Shown: in pieces, positions 8,457 to 18,569 of the stretch
How positions within the stretch are numbered: the stretch's first letter is position 1
Layout of the letters: each line of letters begins with the position of its first letter
Assembly (NCBI RefSeq): GCF_002531725.1
Contig: NZ_NWSQ01000014.1
Location: 1-64,000 of the forward strand
Length of the DNA stretch: 64,000 nt
From: Rhizobium sp. L43
GTDB taxonomy: Bacteria > Pseudomonadota > Alphaproteobacteria > Rhizobiales > Rhizobiaceae
Direction: 5' to 3'
Translations under genes and position numbers: made by a program
The notes under the pieces: model-generated
The model's input: only the letters and a program-made list of their open reading frames with translations
Told to the model about the DNA's origin: nothing
Databases searched by the model: none

Positions 8457-8985
8457 TGCCGAGCGCTGCAAGGCTCTTGAGCGCCGTTGCCGCGATGCCT
8501 TCGATCGTGTCGTCGATATCGACGGTGACGACGCCCGGCTCACCTGTGGGCACCTCAAGCGTCGCCAGCTGGCTGTCGAGCAGCGACACCGGCATGAAAT
8601 GTCCCTTGCGCTCGCCCATCCGCTTCATCAGCAGCGCCCTGGAACCTTCGAGATAGACGAAGAACAGATTGCCACCGGCAGCAGCTCGCAGCCTGTCGCG
8701 ATAGAGCCGCTTCAGCGCCGAGCAGGAAATGATGATGCCCTTGCTCTTCTCCAGCGAGGCCTTGATGTCTTCGCCGATGCGGTCGAGCCAGGGCATCCGA
8801 TCCTCATCGGTCAGTGGAATGCCCTTCGACATCTTCTCGACATTGGCGGCCGGGTGAAGGGCATCACCTTCGACGAAGGCCAAGTGCAGGGCCTCGGCGA
8901 GCCTTTCGCCGACCGAGGATTTGCCGCAGCCGCTGACCCCCATGACGATGATCGCATGGGGTTTGTTCATCCGCTCATCCTGCAT
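8446..8985 (-). CDS. gntK: Gluconokinase
   Basis: The 179-residue protein starts at the ATG at 8985, preceded by GGGAGG; the frame stays open upstream but that part is antisense to dppF. It has the P-loop GVSGCGKSSVGERLA at about residues 16-30 and the GntK pattern FVEGDALHPAANVEKMSKG...GIPLTDEDR, SCSALKRLYRDRLR, and KRMGERKGHFM. It phosphorylates gluconate to 6-phosphogluconate, the substrate of Edd encoded about 40 kb away in this window. It begins only 26 bases after dppF on the same strand, so it may be read from the dpp operon. It overlaps the convergent DadA-like gene at its 3' end. Confidence 0.9.
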   Translation of the reverse strand: MQDERMNKPHAIIVMGVSGCGKSSVGERLAEALHLAFVEGDALHPAANVEKMSKGIPLTDEDRMPWLDRIGEDIKASLEKSKGIIISCSALKRLYRDRLRAAAGGNLFFVYLEGSRALLMKRMGERKGHFMPVSLLDSQLATLEVPTGEPGVVTVDIDDTIEGIAATALKSLAALGITG

Positions 8986-9011
8986 GTTTCCTCCCACGCC
9001 ATATCTCCCGC

Positions 9012-9961
9012 TCAATCGAGCGGGAAATGACAGGCATATTGTTGTGCACCTTCTCCCCTTAATTCGGGAGAAACCTGACGACAATGGTCCTGCGCCTTCC
9101 AGCAGCGGGGATTGAAGTGGCAGCCGGACGGCGGCTTCAATGGCGACGGCAGTTCGCCCTGCAGGCGGATGCGGTTCTTCTCGCGCTCGGGATCGGCGAT
9201 CGGTGTGGCCGACAGCAGCGCTGCCGTATAGGGGTGGCGCGGCCGGGCGAAGACCTCGGCGGCGGGACCGGTTTCGATCGGGCGGCCGAGATACATCACC
9301 ATCACCTCGTCGGCGATGTGATGAACGACGGAGAGGCCGTGCGAGATGAAGAGATAGGCAAGCCCCATCTCCTTCTGCAGGTCCATCAGGAGGTTCAGCA
9401 CCTGCGCCTGGATCGACAGGTCGAGGGCCGAAACCGGTTCGTCCAGCACCAGCACCTTCGGCCGCAGCATCAAAGCGCGGGCAATGGCGATGCGCTGGCG
9501 CTGACCGCCTGAGAACATATGGGGATAGCGGCCGTGATGCTCCGGACGCAGGCCGACGCGGGCCATCATCTCCTCCACCTTGCGGCGGCGGGCGGCAGCA
9601 TCGAGATCGGTGTTGATCTTCAGCGGCTCTTCGAGGATCGCGCCGACCTTCTGGCGCGGATTGAGCGAGCCGTAGGGATTCTGGAAGACGATCTGCACCT
9701 GGCTGCGCAGGCTGCGGTCGCCGACGCGCGCAGGCTTGCCATCGATCAGCAATTCGCCGGCCGTCGGATCCTCGATCATCGTCACCAGGCGGGCGAGCGT
9801 CGACTTGCCGCAGCCGGATTCGCCGACGACTGCCAGCGTCTTGCCGGAATGGAGGCTGAAGCTGACACCGTTCAGCGCCTTGACCGTGGCATCGGCTTTG
9901 AAGAGACCGCGGTTGACGGTGTAGAAGCGGGCGAGATCCCTGCCCTCGAGAACAGCGCCGG

Positions 9962-9965
<4 letters not shown>
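9012..9965 (-). CDS. dppF: Dipeptide ABC transporter ATP-binding protein DppF
   Basis: The 317-residue ATPase has Walker A GESGCGKST, the Q-loop VFQNPYGSLNPRQ, signature FSGGQRQRIAIARAL, Walker B VLVLDEP and switch His in FISHGLSVV. The C-terminal oligopeptide-transporter extension with the CHFNPRC cysteine motif is present. It powers uptake with DppD through the DppB-DppC channel. The start ATG overlaps the dppD stop (ATGA). In rhizobia, Dpp systems take up dipeptides and have also been linked to delta-aminolevulinate uptake. Confidence 0.92.
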
Positions 9966-10977
<1,012 letters not shown>

Positions 10978-10978
<1 letters not shown>

Positions 10979-11868
10979 CACGACCTCTTCAGCTTGGGGT
11001 CGAGCGCATCGCGCAGGCCGTCACCCATCAGGTTGATGGCGAGAACGGTGATGAGGATGGCTAGACCCGGGAATGTTACGACCCACCAGGCGCGCGAGAT
11101 GAACTCACGGGATTCGGCGAGCATCGTGCCCCATTCGGGTGTCGGCGGCTGGGCGCCCATGCCGAGGAAGCCGAGGGCGGCGGCATCGAGGATCGCCGCC
11201 GAGAAGGCGAGCGTCGCCTGGACGATCAGCGGCCCAAGACAGTTCGGCAAAATCGTCTTGAACATCAGGCGCAGCGTTCCGGCACCGGCGACACGCGAAG
11301 CGATCACATATTCCTTCTCGCGCTCCGATATGACCGAAGCACGCGTCAGCCGCACGAAATGCGGCTGGTTGACCAGCGAAATCGCGATCATCGCATTGGT
11401 AAGGCCAGGCCCGAGCACCGCCACCAGCACGAGAGCAAGCAACAGCGACGGGAAAGCCAGGATGATATCCATCAGGCGCATGATCGCCGTATCGACCTTG
11501 CCGCGGAAATATCCGGCGACGAGGCCGATCAGCACGCCTGAGATGACCGAAAGCGTGACGACGACGACGCCGATGAACAGTGAGAAACGCGCGCCATAGA
11601 TCAGCCGCGAGAGGATATCGCGGCCGACGGCATCCGTTCCGAGCGGGAAGGAAGCGCTGCCGCCCTCCATCCAGGCCGGTACGGCGAGCAGCACCGCACG
11701 GTTCTGCTCGTTCGGTTCATGCGGCGCAAAGAGCGGCGCGAAGACTGCAACGACCAGGATGACGATGAAGATCACGAGGCCGATGACGGCGCCCTTGTTG
11801 CGGGAGAAATAATGCCAGAATTCCGCAAGAGCGGATGGCTGGCCGGTTTTGACGGTGACCGTGCTCAT
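10978..11868 (-). CDS. dppC: Dipeptide ABC transporter permease DppC
   Basis: The 296-residue inner-membrane protein has an N-terminal cytosolic stretch, a first membrane helix (GAVIGLVIFIVILVVAVFAPL) and the OppC-type domain FPLGTDAVGRDILSRLIYGARFS. The EAA loop is present around EYVIASRVAGAGTLRLMFKTILPN. It forms the channel with DppB. GGAGCGG serves as ribosome site and overlaps the dppB stop region, nine bases away. Confidence 0.92.
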
Positions 11869-11877
11869 GGACCGCTC

Positions 11878-12882
11878 CTAGTGACGAATGCGCGGATTGA
11901 TGAAGCCGTAGAGAACATCAACAATCAGATTGACCATCATGATGACGCCGGCGATCAGGAGAAGACCGCCCTGGACCACGGCGTAATCGCGCTTGAAGAC
12001 CGAATCGACCATCCATTTGCCGATGCCCGGCCAGGAGAAGATCGTCTCCGTGAGGATGGCGCCGGCAAGAAGGACGCCGATCTGCAGGCCGATCGTGGTG
12101 ATGACGGGGATCATCGCATTGCGCAGTGCATGCACGCCGACGACACGCAGCGGCTTCAGGCCCTTCGAGCGCGCCGTGCGGACATAATCCTCACCCAGAA
12201 CCTCGAGCATCGCCGAGCGCGTCTGACGCGCAATGACGGCAAGCGGGATGGTCGCCAGCACGATGGTCGGCAGGATGAGGTAGCTGACGGCGGAGGCGAA
12301 AGCCCCCTTCTGGCCGGACAGCAGGCTGTCGACCAGCATGAAGCCGGTGACCGGCTTGAAGAAATACATCAGCGAGATGCGGCCGGAAACGGGCGTCCAG
12401 CCGAGATAGCCGGAGAAGAAGATGATGAGCAGCAGCCCCCACCAAAAAATCGGCATGGAATAACCGATGAGTGCCACGCCCATCACGCTTTGGTCGAACC
12501 ACGTGCCTCGCTTGACGGCCGCAAAGACGCCGGCGGGCACGCCAAGACAGACGGCGAGGACTATGGCACAGAATGAAAGCTCCAGCGTTGCCGGAAACAA
12601 CGTCAGGAATTCGCCGAGAACAGGCCGCTTGGTGACGATCGAGGTGCCGAGATCGCCGTGCAGCACTTTTCCGAGATAATCGAAATACTGCACATACATG
12701 GGCCGGTCGAAACCGAGATCGTGCATGATCTGGGCGTGCCGTTCCGGCGCCATGACACGTTCACCCGACAGAAGCATGACGGGATCGCCGGGAAGCATGC
12801 GGATGAACGAGAAGGCAATGAGGGAAACGCCGAGGAATGTCGGGATCAGCACCGCGAAGCGGCCGATGAAAAAACGCAACAT
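11878..12882 (-). CDS. dppB: Dipeptide ABC transporter permease DppB
   Basis: The 334-residue permease has the DppB N-terminus (FFIGRFAVLIPTFLGVSLIAF, then FIRMLPGDPVMLL) and six predicted membrane helices. The EAA-type loop DYVRTARSKGLKPLRVVGVHALRN is near the C-terminal third. It follows dppA after an 86-base gap that holds a strong hairpin, which probably lowers expression of the membrane and ATPase genes relative to the binding protein. Confidence 0.92.
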   Translation of the reverse strand: MLRFFIGRFAVLIPTFLGVSLIAFSFIRMLPGDPVMLLSGERVMAPERHAQIMHDLGFDRPMYVQYFDYLGKVLHGDLGTSIVTKRPVLGEFLTLFPATLELSFCAIVLAVCLGVPAGVFAAVKRGTWFDQSVMGVALIGYSMPIFWWGLLLIIFFSGYLGWTPVSGRISLMYFFKPVTGFMLVDSLLSGQKGAFASAVSYLILPTIVLATIPLAVIARQTRSAMLEVLGEDYVRTARSKGLKPLRVVGVHALRNAMIPVITTIGLQIGVLLAGAILTETIFSWPGIGKWMVDSVFKRDYAVVQGGLLLIAGVIMMVNLIVDVLYGFINPRIRH

Positions 12883-12901
12883 GGCAGATGTCCAATAGTT
12901 T

Positions 12902-12929
12902 CCGGCGGTCAGGAGACCCTGACCGCCGG
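12902..12929 (-). terminator. Intercistronic hairpin between dppA and dppB
   Basis: CCGGCGGTCAG and CTGACCGCCGG form a perfect 11-bp stem around a six-base loop. It has no U-tract, so it more likely protects the 3' end of the dppA message or attenuates transcription than terminates it fully. Similar hairpins follow potF and aglE. Confidence 0.7.
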
Positions 12930-12968
12930 CTGCGCCCAGCTCTGCCGGGCATTCTTACATTATTCTTG

Positions 12969-14564
12969 TTACTCGGATACGTCGACGCCGTCGAAACGGT
13001 GAATGCCGAGCGGGTCCATGAAAAAGCCCGAGACCTTCTTGCTCATCGGCACGAAGACGAGCGAGTGGTCGAGCGTCGCCCAGGGAGCTTCCTTCTTGAA
13101 GATCAGCTGGGCCTGCTCGTAGGCCTTGGTGCGCTCGCCGACATCGGCGGTCAGCTTGGCCTTGGTCATCAGCGCGTCATATTCCTTGTTGCACCACTGG
13201 GCGCGGTTGTTGCCGCCGACGGCATCGCAGCCGAGCAGCGTATCCATGAAGTTATCGGGGTCGCCATTGTCGCCGGTCCAGCCGAGGATGACGGCGCCGT
13301 CGCGCTTCACGTCGGAGGAAAGCTTCAGATATTCGGCCCATTCATGGGTGACGATCTCGACCTTGACGCCGACCTTGGCGAAATCGGCCTGGATCAGTTC
13401 GGCGGCGCGGCGGGCGTTTAGCATATAGGGGCGCGACACCGGCATCGCCCAGACCTTCATGCTGAGATCCTTGACGCCGGCATCGGCGAGCGCCTTCTTG
13501 GCGGCATCCGGATCGTACTTGTCGTCCTGAACGGCGTCGTTATACGACCACATCGTCGGCGGGATCGGGTTCTTGGCAACGGCGGCCGCACCCTGGAAGA
13601 CGGCGTCGATGATCGCCTGCTTGTTGATCGCCATGTTCAGCGCGCGGCGAACGTCCGGCTTGTCGAACGGGGCCATCTGGGTGTTGTAGGCGAGGAAGCC
13701 GACATTGAGGCCGGCCTGTTCCATCACCGTCAGATTTTCATCCTTCTTCAGTTCCGGCACATCGGCTGCATTCGGATAGGGGATCAGGTGGCATTCGCCG
13801 GCCTTCAGCTTCTGGGCGCGGACGGCGGCATCAGAGGTGATGGCGAAAACCAGATCGTCGATCTTTTCCTTGCCCTTGAAATAGGTTTCGTTGGCCTTGT
13901 AGCGGATGACGGCATCCGGCTGGTAGGCGACGAAGGTGAAGGGGCCGGTGCCGAGCGGCTGCTGGTTCAGCTGCGCCATCTTGCCGTCGGCGGCAAGCTT
14001 GTCGGCATATTCCTTGGAGACGATCGAGGCGAAGTCCATGGCGAGGTCGGCGAGGAACGGCGCTTCGGGATGGTTGAGCGTGAACTTGACGGTGAGGTCA
14101 TCGACCTTCTCGACCGACTTGATCAGCTCCGGGAAGCCCATGCCGGCGGCGTATTCGTAGGAACCGCCCTCGACATATTTGTTCCACGGATTGTCGGACT
14201 TCAGCTGGCGCTCGAAGGAGAACACGACGTCGTCGGCGTTGAAATCGCGCGTCGGCGTGAAGAAGTCGGTCGTCTGATACTTGACGCCCGGATGAAGCTT
14301 GAAGGTGTATTCCGTGCCGTCGGCCGAAACGCTCCAGCTATCGGCGAGGCCGGGCTCGATCTCGGTGCCGCCATGCTTGAATTCGACGAGGCGGCTATAG
14401 ACCGTGCGCGACGAGGCGTCGAAGGTCGTGCCTGCCGTGTAGAGGCTCGGGTCGAAGCCTTCCGGCGAACCCTCGGAGCAATAAACAAGGGTCTTGGACC
14501 AGGCCGACGTCGCCATGACCGAAATCAGGGCCGTCGCTGCCAGCATGACAGAGATCTTTTTCAT
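12969..14564 (-). CDS. dppA: Dipeptide-binding periplasmic protein DppA
   Basis: The 531-residue protein has a cleavable signal peptide (MKKISVMLAATALISVMATSAWS) and an SBP_bac_5 fold: KTLVYCSEGSPEGFDPSLYT, VFSFERQLKSDNPW, TGPFTFVAYQPDAVIRYKAN, and GWTGDNGDPDNFM. It captures peptides in the periplasm and delivers them to DppBC. It is the first gene of dppABCDF, transcribed away from rirA across an AT-rich gap of 361 bases. Confidence 0.93.
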   Translation of the reverse strand: MKKISVMLAATALISVMATSAWSKTLVYCSEGSPEGFDPSLYTAGTTFDASSRTVYSRLVEFKHGGTEIEPGLADSWSVSADGTEYTFKLHPGVKYQTTDFFTPTRDFNADDVVFSFERQLKSDNPWNKYVEGGSYEYAAGMGFPELIKSVEKVDDLTVKFTLNHPEAPFLADLAMDFASIVSKEYADKLAADGKMAQLNQQPLGTGPFTFVAYQPDAVIRYKANETYFKGKEKIDDLVFAITSDAAVRAQKLKAGECHLIPYPNAADVPELKKDENLTVMEQAGLNVGFLAYNTQMAPFDKPDVRRALNMAINKQAIIDAVFQGAAAVAKNPIPPTMWSYNDAVQDDKYDPDAAKKALADAGVKDLSMKVWAMPVSRPYMLNARRAAELIQADFAKVGVKVEIVTHEWAEYLKLSSDVKRDGAVILGWTGDNGDPDNFMDTLLGCDAVGGNNRAQWCNKEYDALMTKAKLTADVGERTKAYEQAQLIFKKEAPWATLDHSLVFVPMSKKVSGFFMDPLGIHRFDGVDVSE

Positions 14565-14925
14565 AATATTGTTTCCCGGTTGTTCTTTTTTGATGTTTGG
14601 AGACCTGAGATAGACATCCCGATCGACGGTCGATGGAACGACATTTATCTACTGAAAGCAACGGTCTACGGAGAAAATTTTTCCAGTTGGACAATTTTAG
14701 AAATTTTCAGTCAAAAATCGGCCTCATTTGGACATTTTCGGATAAAAATGACCGGGATTTCGTCGTATTTTGGATAATTGCGCCTCCTAAACGTGTGGCG
14801 ATCGATCAGACCCACCCGCCACGCTTGCGGTATTTCCTCTTGTCGAGCCGGCGCAACGCGGCAAAATAAAAACCGCGATTGCCGGGGCAATCGCGGTTTC
14901 ATAAACTCTGTCCTGCTCTCTGGAT
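14565..14925. promoter_or_regulatory. AT-rich upstream region of dppA
   Basis: No gene is visible in these 361 bases. They hold the dppA promoter region, three TTGGAYAWTT-type direct repeats at 14687, 14728 and 14770, spaced 41 and 42 bases (four helical turns), and the rirA terminator at the far end. The phased repeats could be a binding array for an Lrp-like or other looping regulator; that is inference. Confidence 0.5.
14870..14899 (-). terminator. Rho-independent terminator of rirA
   Basis: A perfect 14-bp stem (AAACCGCGATTGCC and its complement, two-base loop) is followed on the minus strand by TTTTATTTTGC. It lies 26 bases after the rirA stop. Confidence 0.88.
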
Positions 14926-15408
14926 TCAGGCGGCCGGTGCAACGATCGCGGGTTTGCGATAGGGCTGCTCGCCAGTGATTCCGAGAAGGAAATTGATCTG
15001 CGGACGCGCCTTGACGAGATCGTCTATGGAATATTCCGACAGCACGGCGAAGAAGGCGTTGAGCGCCTTGCGCAGCGCCGAATTCAGACCGCAGCTATCG
15101 ACCAGCGGGCATTCGACCATGCCGTCATCCTCGAAGCATTCGGCCATGGCGAAACTGTCTTCCGTCACCCGAACGACATCGAAGAGGGTGATGTCGGCCG
15201 CCGGCTTGCCCAGGCGCACGCCGCCATTGCGGCCGCGCACGGTCTCGACCAGACCCGCCTTGTTGAGCGGCTGGAGGATCTTGAAAAGAAAGAGTTCGGA
15301 AACGCCGTAGGCCCTGGCGATTTCCGGAATCCGGCTCAGGTGCCCGTCGTTGGCAGCACAATACATCAACATGCGAACCGCATAGTTGGTCTGCTTCGTC
15401 AACCGCAT
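14926..15408 (-). CDS. rirA: Rrf2-family iron-responsive regulator RirA
   Basis: The 160-residue protein begins MRLTKQTNYAVRMLMYCAAN and has a winged-helix Rrf2 domain (IPEIARAYGVSELFLFKILQ; GLVETVRGRNGGVRLGKPA). Three cysteines, at residues 91, 100 and 106 by my count, can hold an Fe-S cluster (ECFEDDG...ECPLVDSCGL). RirA represses iron-uptake genes when iron is ample in rhizobia, doing the job Fur does elsewhere. Its place next to dppABCDF matches Sinorhizobium, where rirA and dppA are neighbours. CAGGAGAA precedes the ATG. Other Rrf2 proteins (NsrR, IscR) are less likely given this sequence and context. Confidence 0.9.
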   Translation of the reverse strand: MRLTKQTNYAVRMLMYCAANDGHLSRIPEIARAYGVSELFLFKILQPLNKAGLVETVRGRNGGVRLGKPAADITLFDVVRVTEDSFAMAECFEDDGMVECPLVDSCGLNSALRKALNAFFAVLSEYSIDDLVKARPQINFLLGITGEQPYRKPAIVAPAA

Positions 15409-15458
15409 GCCATTCTCCTGACTCGTGCCTGTTCAGACCTATATAGGCGGTTTGGTAG

Positions 15459-15476
15459 TTTTGAACAATTCCAAAA
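15459..15476. promoter_or_regulatory. Imperfect inverted repeat upstream of rirA
   Basis: On the minus strand TTTTGGA-ATTG-TTCAAAA, with six of seven arm positions matching, lies about 50 bases before the rirA start. It is a candidate operator, possibly for autoregulation. It does not closely match a published RirA box that I can recall. Confidence 0.35.
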
Positions 15477-15636
15477 TATGAAATTCGCATTCAGCTTATG
15501 AGGCCATTTGCCGCGACGTCAATCCCGCCTCAGGATCTTCTGGTTGCAATCCATAATGACCTGCCCGCGCTCGGGCGGGCAGGGATAGTGAAAGCATGCC
15601 GGTGCGGTGCCCTTGGTTGCAGGAGATCAAATAAAA

Positions 15637-15656
15637 CGGGGGCCGAAAGGCCCCCG
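15637..15656 (-). terminator. Rho-independent terminator of mmsA
   Basis: CGGGGGCC-gaaa-GGCCCCCG forms a perfect 8-bp stem with a GNRA-like loop on the plus strand; minus-strand transcripts continue TTTTAT. A second GC-rich hairpin at 15560-15583 lies downstream. Confidence 0.85.
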
Positions 15657-15689
15657 AATTGCAGATTGTAGATCGATCAATCGCGCAGA

Positions 15690-17186
15690 TCACTTCATCG
15701 TCGGCATGACGAATTCGGCGCCGCTCTTGATGCCCGAGGGCCAGCGGGCGGTGACGGTCTTGGTCTTCGTCCAGAACTTGATCGAATCCGTGCCGTGCTG
15801 GTTGAGGTCGCCGAAGCTCGAGGCCTTCCAGCCACCGAAGGAGTGGTAGGCGAGCGGAACCGGGATCGGAACGTTGATGCCGATCATACCGATATTGATG
15901 CGCGAGGCGAAATCGCGGGCGGCATCGCCGTCGCGGGTGTAGATCGCAACGCCGTTGCCGTATTCGTGCTTCATCGGCATCGACAGCGCTTCCTCATAGT
16001 TGTTGGCGCGAACGACGGAGAGGACGGGTCCGAAGATCTCGGTCTTGTAGATGTCCATCTCGGGCGTGACGTGGTCGAACAGGCAGCCGCCGACGAAATA
16101 GCCGTCTTCATAGCCCTGGAGCTTGAAATCGCGGCCGTCGACGACGAGCTTGGCACCTTCCTCGATGCCGCGGTCGATCAGGCCGCGGACGCGGTTATAG
16201 GCATCCTTGGTGACGAGCGGGCCCATATCGGCCTTGTCGTCGGTGTAGGGGCCGATGCGCAGCGATTCGATCTTCGGCGTCAGCTTCTCGACGAGACGGT
16301 TGGCGGTCTCTTCGCCGACCGGAACGGCAACCGAGATCGCCATGCAGCGCTCGCCGGCCGAACCGTAGCCTGCGCCCATCAGCGCGTTGACGGCCTGGTC
16401 CATATCGGCATCCGGCATGATGATCATGTGGTTCTTGGCGCCGCCGAAGCACTGGGCGCGCTTGCCGTTCATCGCCGCCGTGCCATAGACGTAGCGGGCG
16501 ATCGGCGTCGAGCCGACGAAGGAGACGGCGCCGATATCGGGATCGGTGAGGATCGCGTCGACCGCGCCCTTGTCGCCGTTGACGACGTTGAGAATGCCGG
16601 CAGGCAGGCCTGCCTCGATCATCAACTCGCCGAGACGGATCGGCAGGGAGGGATCACGCTCGGAGGGCTTCAGGATGAAGGCGTTGCCGCAGGCGATCGC
16701 CGGCGCAAACATCCACATCGGGATCATGCCGGGAAAGTTGAAGGGCGTAATGCCGGCGCCGATGCCGACCGGCTGGCGGATCGAATACATGTCGATCGCC
16801 GGGCCTGCGCCCTCGGTGAATTCGCCCTTGGCGAGATGCGGGATGCCGCAAACGAATTCGCAGACTTCGAGGCCGCGGATGACGTCGCCCTTGGCATCCT
16901 CGATCGTCTTGCCGTGTTCCTTAGAAATCAACTCGGCAAGTTCGTCCATGTGCTTGTTCAGCAGCTCGACGAACTTGAAGAAGACGCGGGCGCGGCGCTG
17001 CGGATTGGTGGCAGCCCATTTCGGCTGCGCGGCCTTGGCGTTTTCGACTGCGGCGCGCAGTTCCTCGACGCTTGCAAGCGCGACCGCCGCCTGCACTTCG
17101 CCGGTCGCCGGATTGTAGACGTTGCTCACGCGGCCGCTGGTGCCGGCAACATGCTTGCCGCCGATGAAATGACCGATCTCACGCAT
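15690..17186 (-). CDS. mmsA: Methylmalonate-semialdehyde dehydrogenase (CoA-acylating)
   Basis: The 498-residue aldehyde dehydrogenase has NAD-binding FILKPSERDPSLP, SFVGSTPIARYVYGTAA and the catalytic Cys281 in AGERCMAIS. The sequence GAGITPFNFPGMIPMWMFAPAIA is characteristic of MmsA/IolA. It converts methylmalonate or malonate semialdehyde to propionyl- or acetyl-CoA in valine, thymine and myo-inositol breakdown. AGGAGGAG precedes the ATG. It diverges from an ABM-fold gene and a LysR regulator, which may control it. In Sinorhizobium a single such gene near rirA serves inositol catabolism. Confidence 0.93.
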   Translation of the reverse strand: MREIGHFIGGKHVAGTSGRVSNVYNPATGEVQAAVALASVEELRAAVENAKAAQPKWAATNPQRRARVFFKFVELLNKHMDELAELISKEHGKTIEDAKGDVIRGLEVCEFVCGIPHLAKGEFTEGAGPAIDMYSIRQPVGIGAGITPFNFPGMIPMWMFAPAIACGNAFILKPSERDPSLPIRLGELMIEAGLPAGILNVVNGDKGAVDAILTDPDIGAVSFVGSTPIARYVYGTAAMNGKRAQCFGGAKNHMIIMPDADMDQAVNALMGAGYGSAGERCMAISVAVPVGEETANRLVEKLTPKIESLRIGPYTDDKADMGPLVTKDAYNRVRGLIDRGIEEGAKLVVDGRDFKLQGYEDGYFVGGCLFDHVTPEMDIYKTEIFGPVLSVVRANNYEEALSMPMKHEYGNGVAIYTRDGDAARDFASRINIGMIGINVPIPVPLAYHSFGGWKASSFGDLNQHGTDSIKFWTKTKTVTARWPSGIKSGAEFVMPTMK

Positions 17187-17376
17187 GGGATGCTCCTCCT
17201 GTTTTTGGATGGCCTACAATCGCACTTCAATTTGCACAAATCAATGCGCTGATATAAGGAACTGTTGTGCGCAGATTATAGTCCTATCATTGCATCAAGC
17301 GCTGCTGCTTCCAAACTTGGCACGGCTCGCCGACAAGTCAAACGCCGACAAGCAAAACCCTGGGGAGGTCAATCCG

Positions 17377-17691
17377 ATGAGCCGGAAACCCGTCGTCAGA
17401 ATGGCGGAGCTGGAGATCGATCCGGACACGCTGGAAACCTATCGCGCATTGCTGACCGCAGAAATCGAGGCATCCCTGGCGCTGGAAGAGGGCGTCCTTT
17501 CGCTCAGCGCCGTTTCCATCCGGGCGCACCCAAACCGCATCCGTATTCTTGAGGTCTACGCCGACCAGGAGGCATATGAGGCCCATCTGCGGACGCCGCA
17601 TTTCCTCAAATACAAGAACCAGACGGCGGGCATGGTGACATCGCTGGCGCTTATCGAGGTCGATCCGATCGCCATGCGTGCCAAGCCATGA
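17377..17691 (+). CDS. Antibiotic-biosynthesis-monooxygenase (ABM) fold protein
   Basis: The 104-residue protein begins MSRKPVVRMAELEIDPDTLE; the ATG at 17377 is chosen because GGGGAGG lies upstream, although the frame opens earlier. The pattern LEEGVLSLSAVSIRAHPNRIRILEVYADQEAYEAHLRTPHF is typical of YgiN-type ABM domains, small dimeric proteins that act on quinones or reactive small molecules. Its stop overlaps the LysR start (ATGA). It is divergent from mmsA; the substrate is unknown. Confidence 0.75.
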   Translation: MSRKPVVRMAELEIDPDTLETYRALLTAEIEASLALEEGVLSLSAVSIRAHPNRIRILEVYADQEAYEAHLRTPHFLKYKNQTAGMVTSLALIEVDPIAMRAKP

Positions 17692-18569
17692 ACTGGGACG
17701 ATGTTCGGATTTTCCTCGCCGTCGCCCGTACCGGGCAGATTCTCGCCGCATCGAAGCGGCTGGGGCTCAATCACGCCACGCTCTCGCGCCGGCTGACGTC
17801 GCTGGAAGAGGCGCTGAAGACACGGCTTTTCATCCGCCGCACAAATGGCTGCGAGCTGACGGCCGAAGGTGAAGTGTTCCTGGCATCCGCTGAGCGGATG
17901 GAAACCGAAATGCTCGCAGTACAGGCGAGCCTCGGCCACACCGATACGGCAATTGCCGGGACCGTGCGCGTCGGTGCGCCCGATGGGTTCGGCGTTTCCT
18001 TTCTGGCGCCGCGCATGGGCAGACTGATCGAGCGCCATCCGGAGCTGAAGATCCAGCTCGTCCCTGTGCCGCGCTCCTTCTCGCTGTCGCAGCGCGAGGC
18101 CGATATCGCCATCACGCTGGAGCGCCCCGAACAGGGCCGGCTCGTCTCCTCCAAGCTCACCGACTATACGCTCGGCCTCTATGCCTCACGCGATTATCTC
18201 GCTTCGCGAGGCACGCCCGGCGATATCGAGGCGCTGAAGGCGCATCCGCGCATCGGCTATGTCGAAGACCTGATCTTCACCGCCTCGCTGAATTTCTCCG
18301 GCGAGGTGATGCGCAGTTGGGATGCGAGTTTCGAGATTTCGACGGCAATCGGACAGACGGAGGCGGTCCGATCCGGCGCCGGCATCGGCATCCTGCACGA
18401 TTATATCGCCCGGCAGTATCCGGAACTCCAGCGCATCCTGCCCGATATTTCGATCCGGCGCGCCTACTGGACGACCTATCACGAAACTGCGCGCGACCTC
18501 GTGCGTGTCAGGAGCGTTGCCGATTTCCTGCAGGAACTCGTCAGCGCCGAACGGCAGATTTTTCTTTAG
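17688..18569 (+). CDS. LysR-family transcriptional regulator
   Basis: The 293-residue protein has an N-terminal winged helix-turn-helix (WDDVRIFLAVARTGQILAAS, then SKRLGLNHATLSRRLTSLEEAL) and an effector domain of the LysR type. It is translationally coupled to the ABM protein gene by ATGA. Since both diverge from mmsA across about 190 bases that contain TTGCACAA and TTGTGCGCA as a wide inverted pair (17232 and 17265), it may regulate mmsA and its own operon. The inducer is unknown. Confidence 0.85.
   Translation: MNWDDVRIFLAVARTGQILAASKRLGLNHATLSRRLTSLEEALKTRLFIRRTNGCELTAEGEVFLASAERMETEMLAVQASLGHTDTAIAGTVRVGAPDGFGVSFLAPRMGRLIERHPELKIQLVPVPRSFSLSQREADIAITLERPEQGRLVSSKLTDYTLGLYASRDYLASRGTPGDIEALKAHPRIGYVEDLIFTASLNFSGEVMRSWDASFEISTAIGQTEAVRSGAGIGILHDYIARQYPELQRILPDISIRRAYWTTYHETARDLVRVRSVADFLQELVSAERQIFL

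Noticed and set aside
15795-17252. A 485-codon plus-strand frame over mmsA
   Set aside because: It runs antisense to a canonical aldehyde dehydrogenase with catalytic Cys281.
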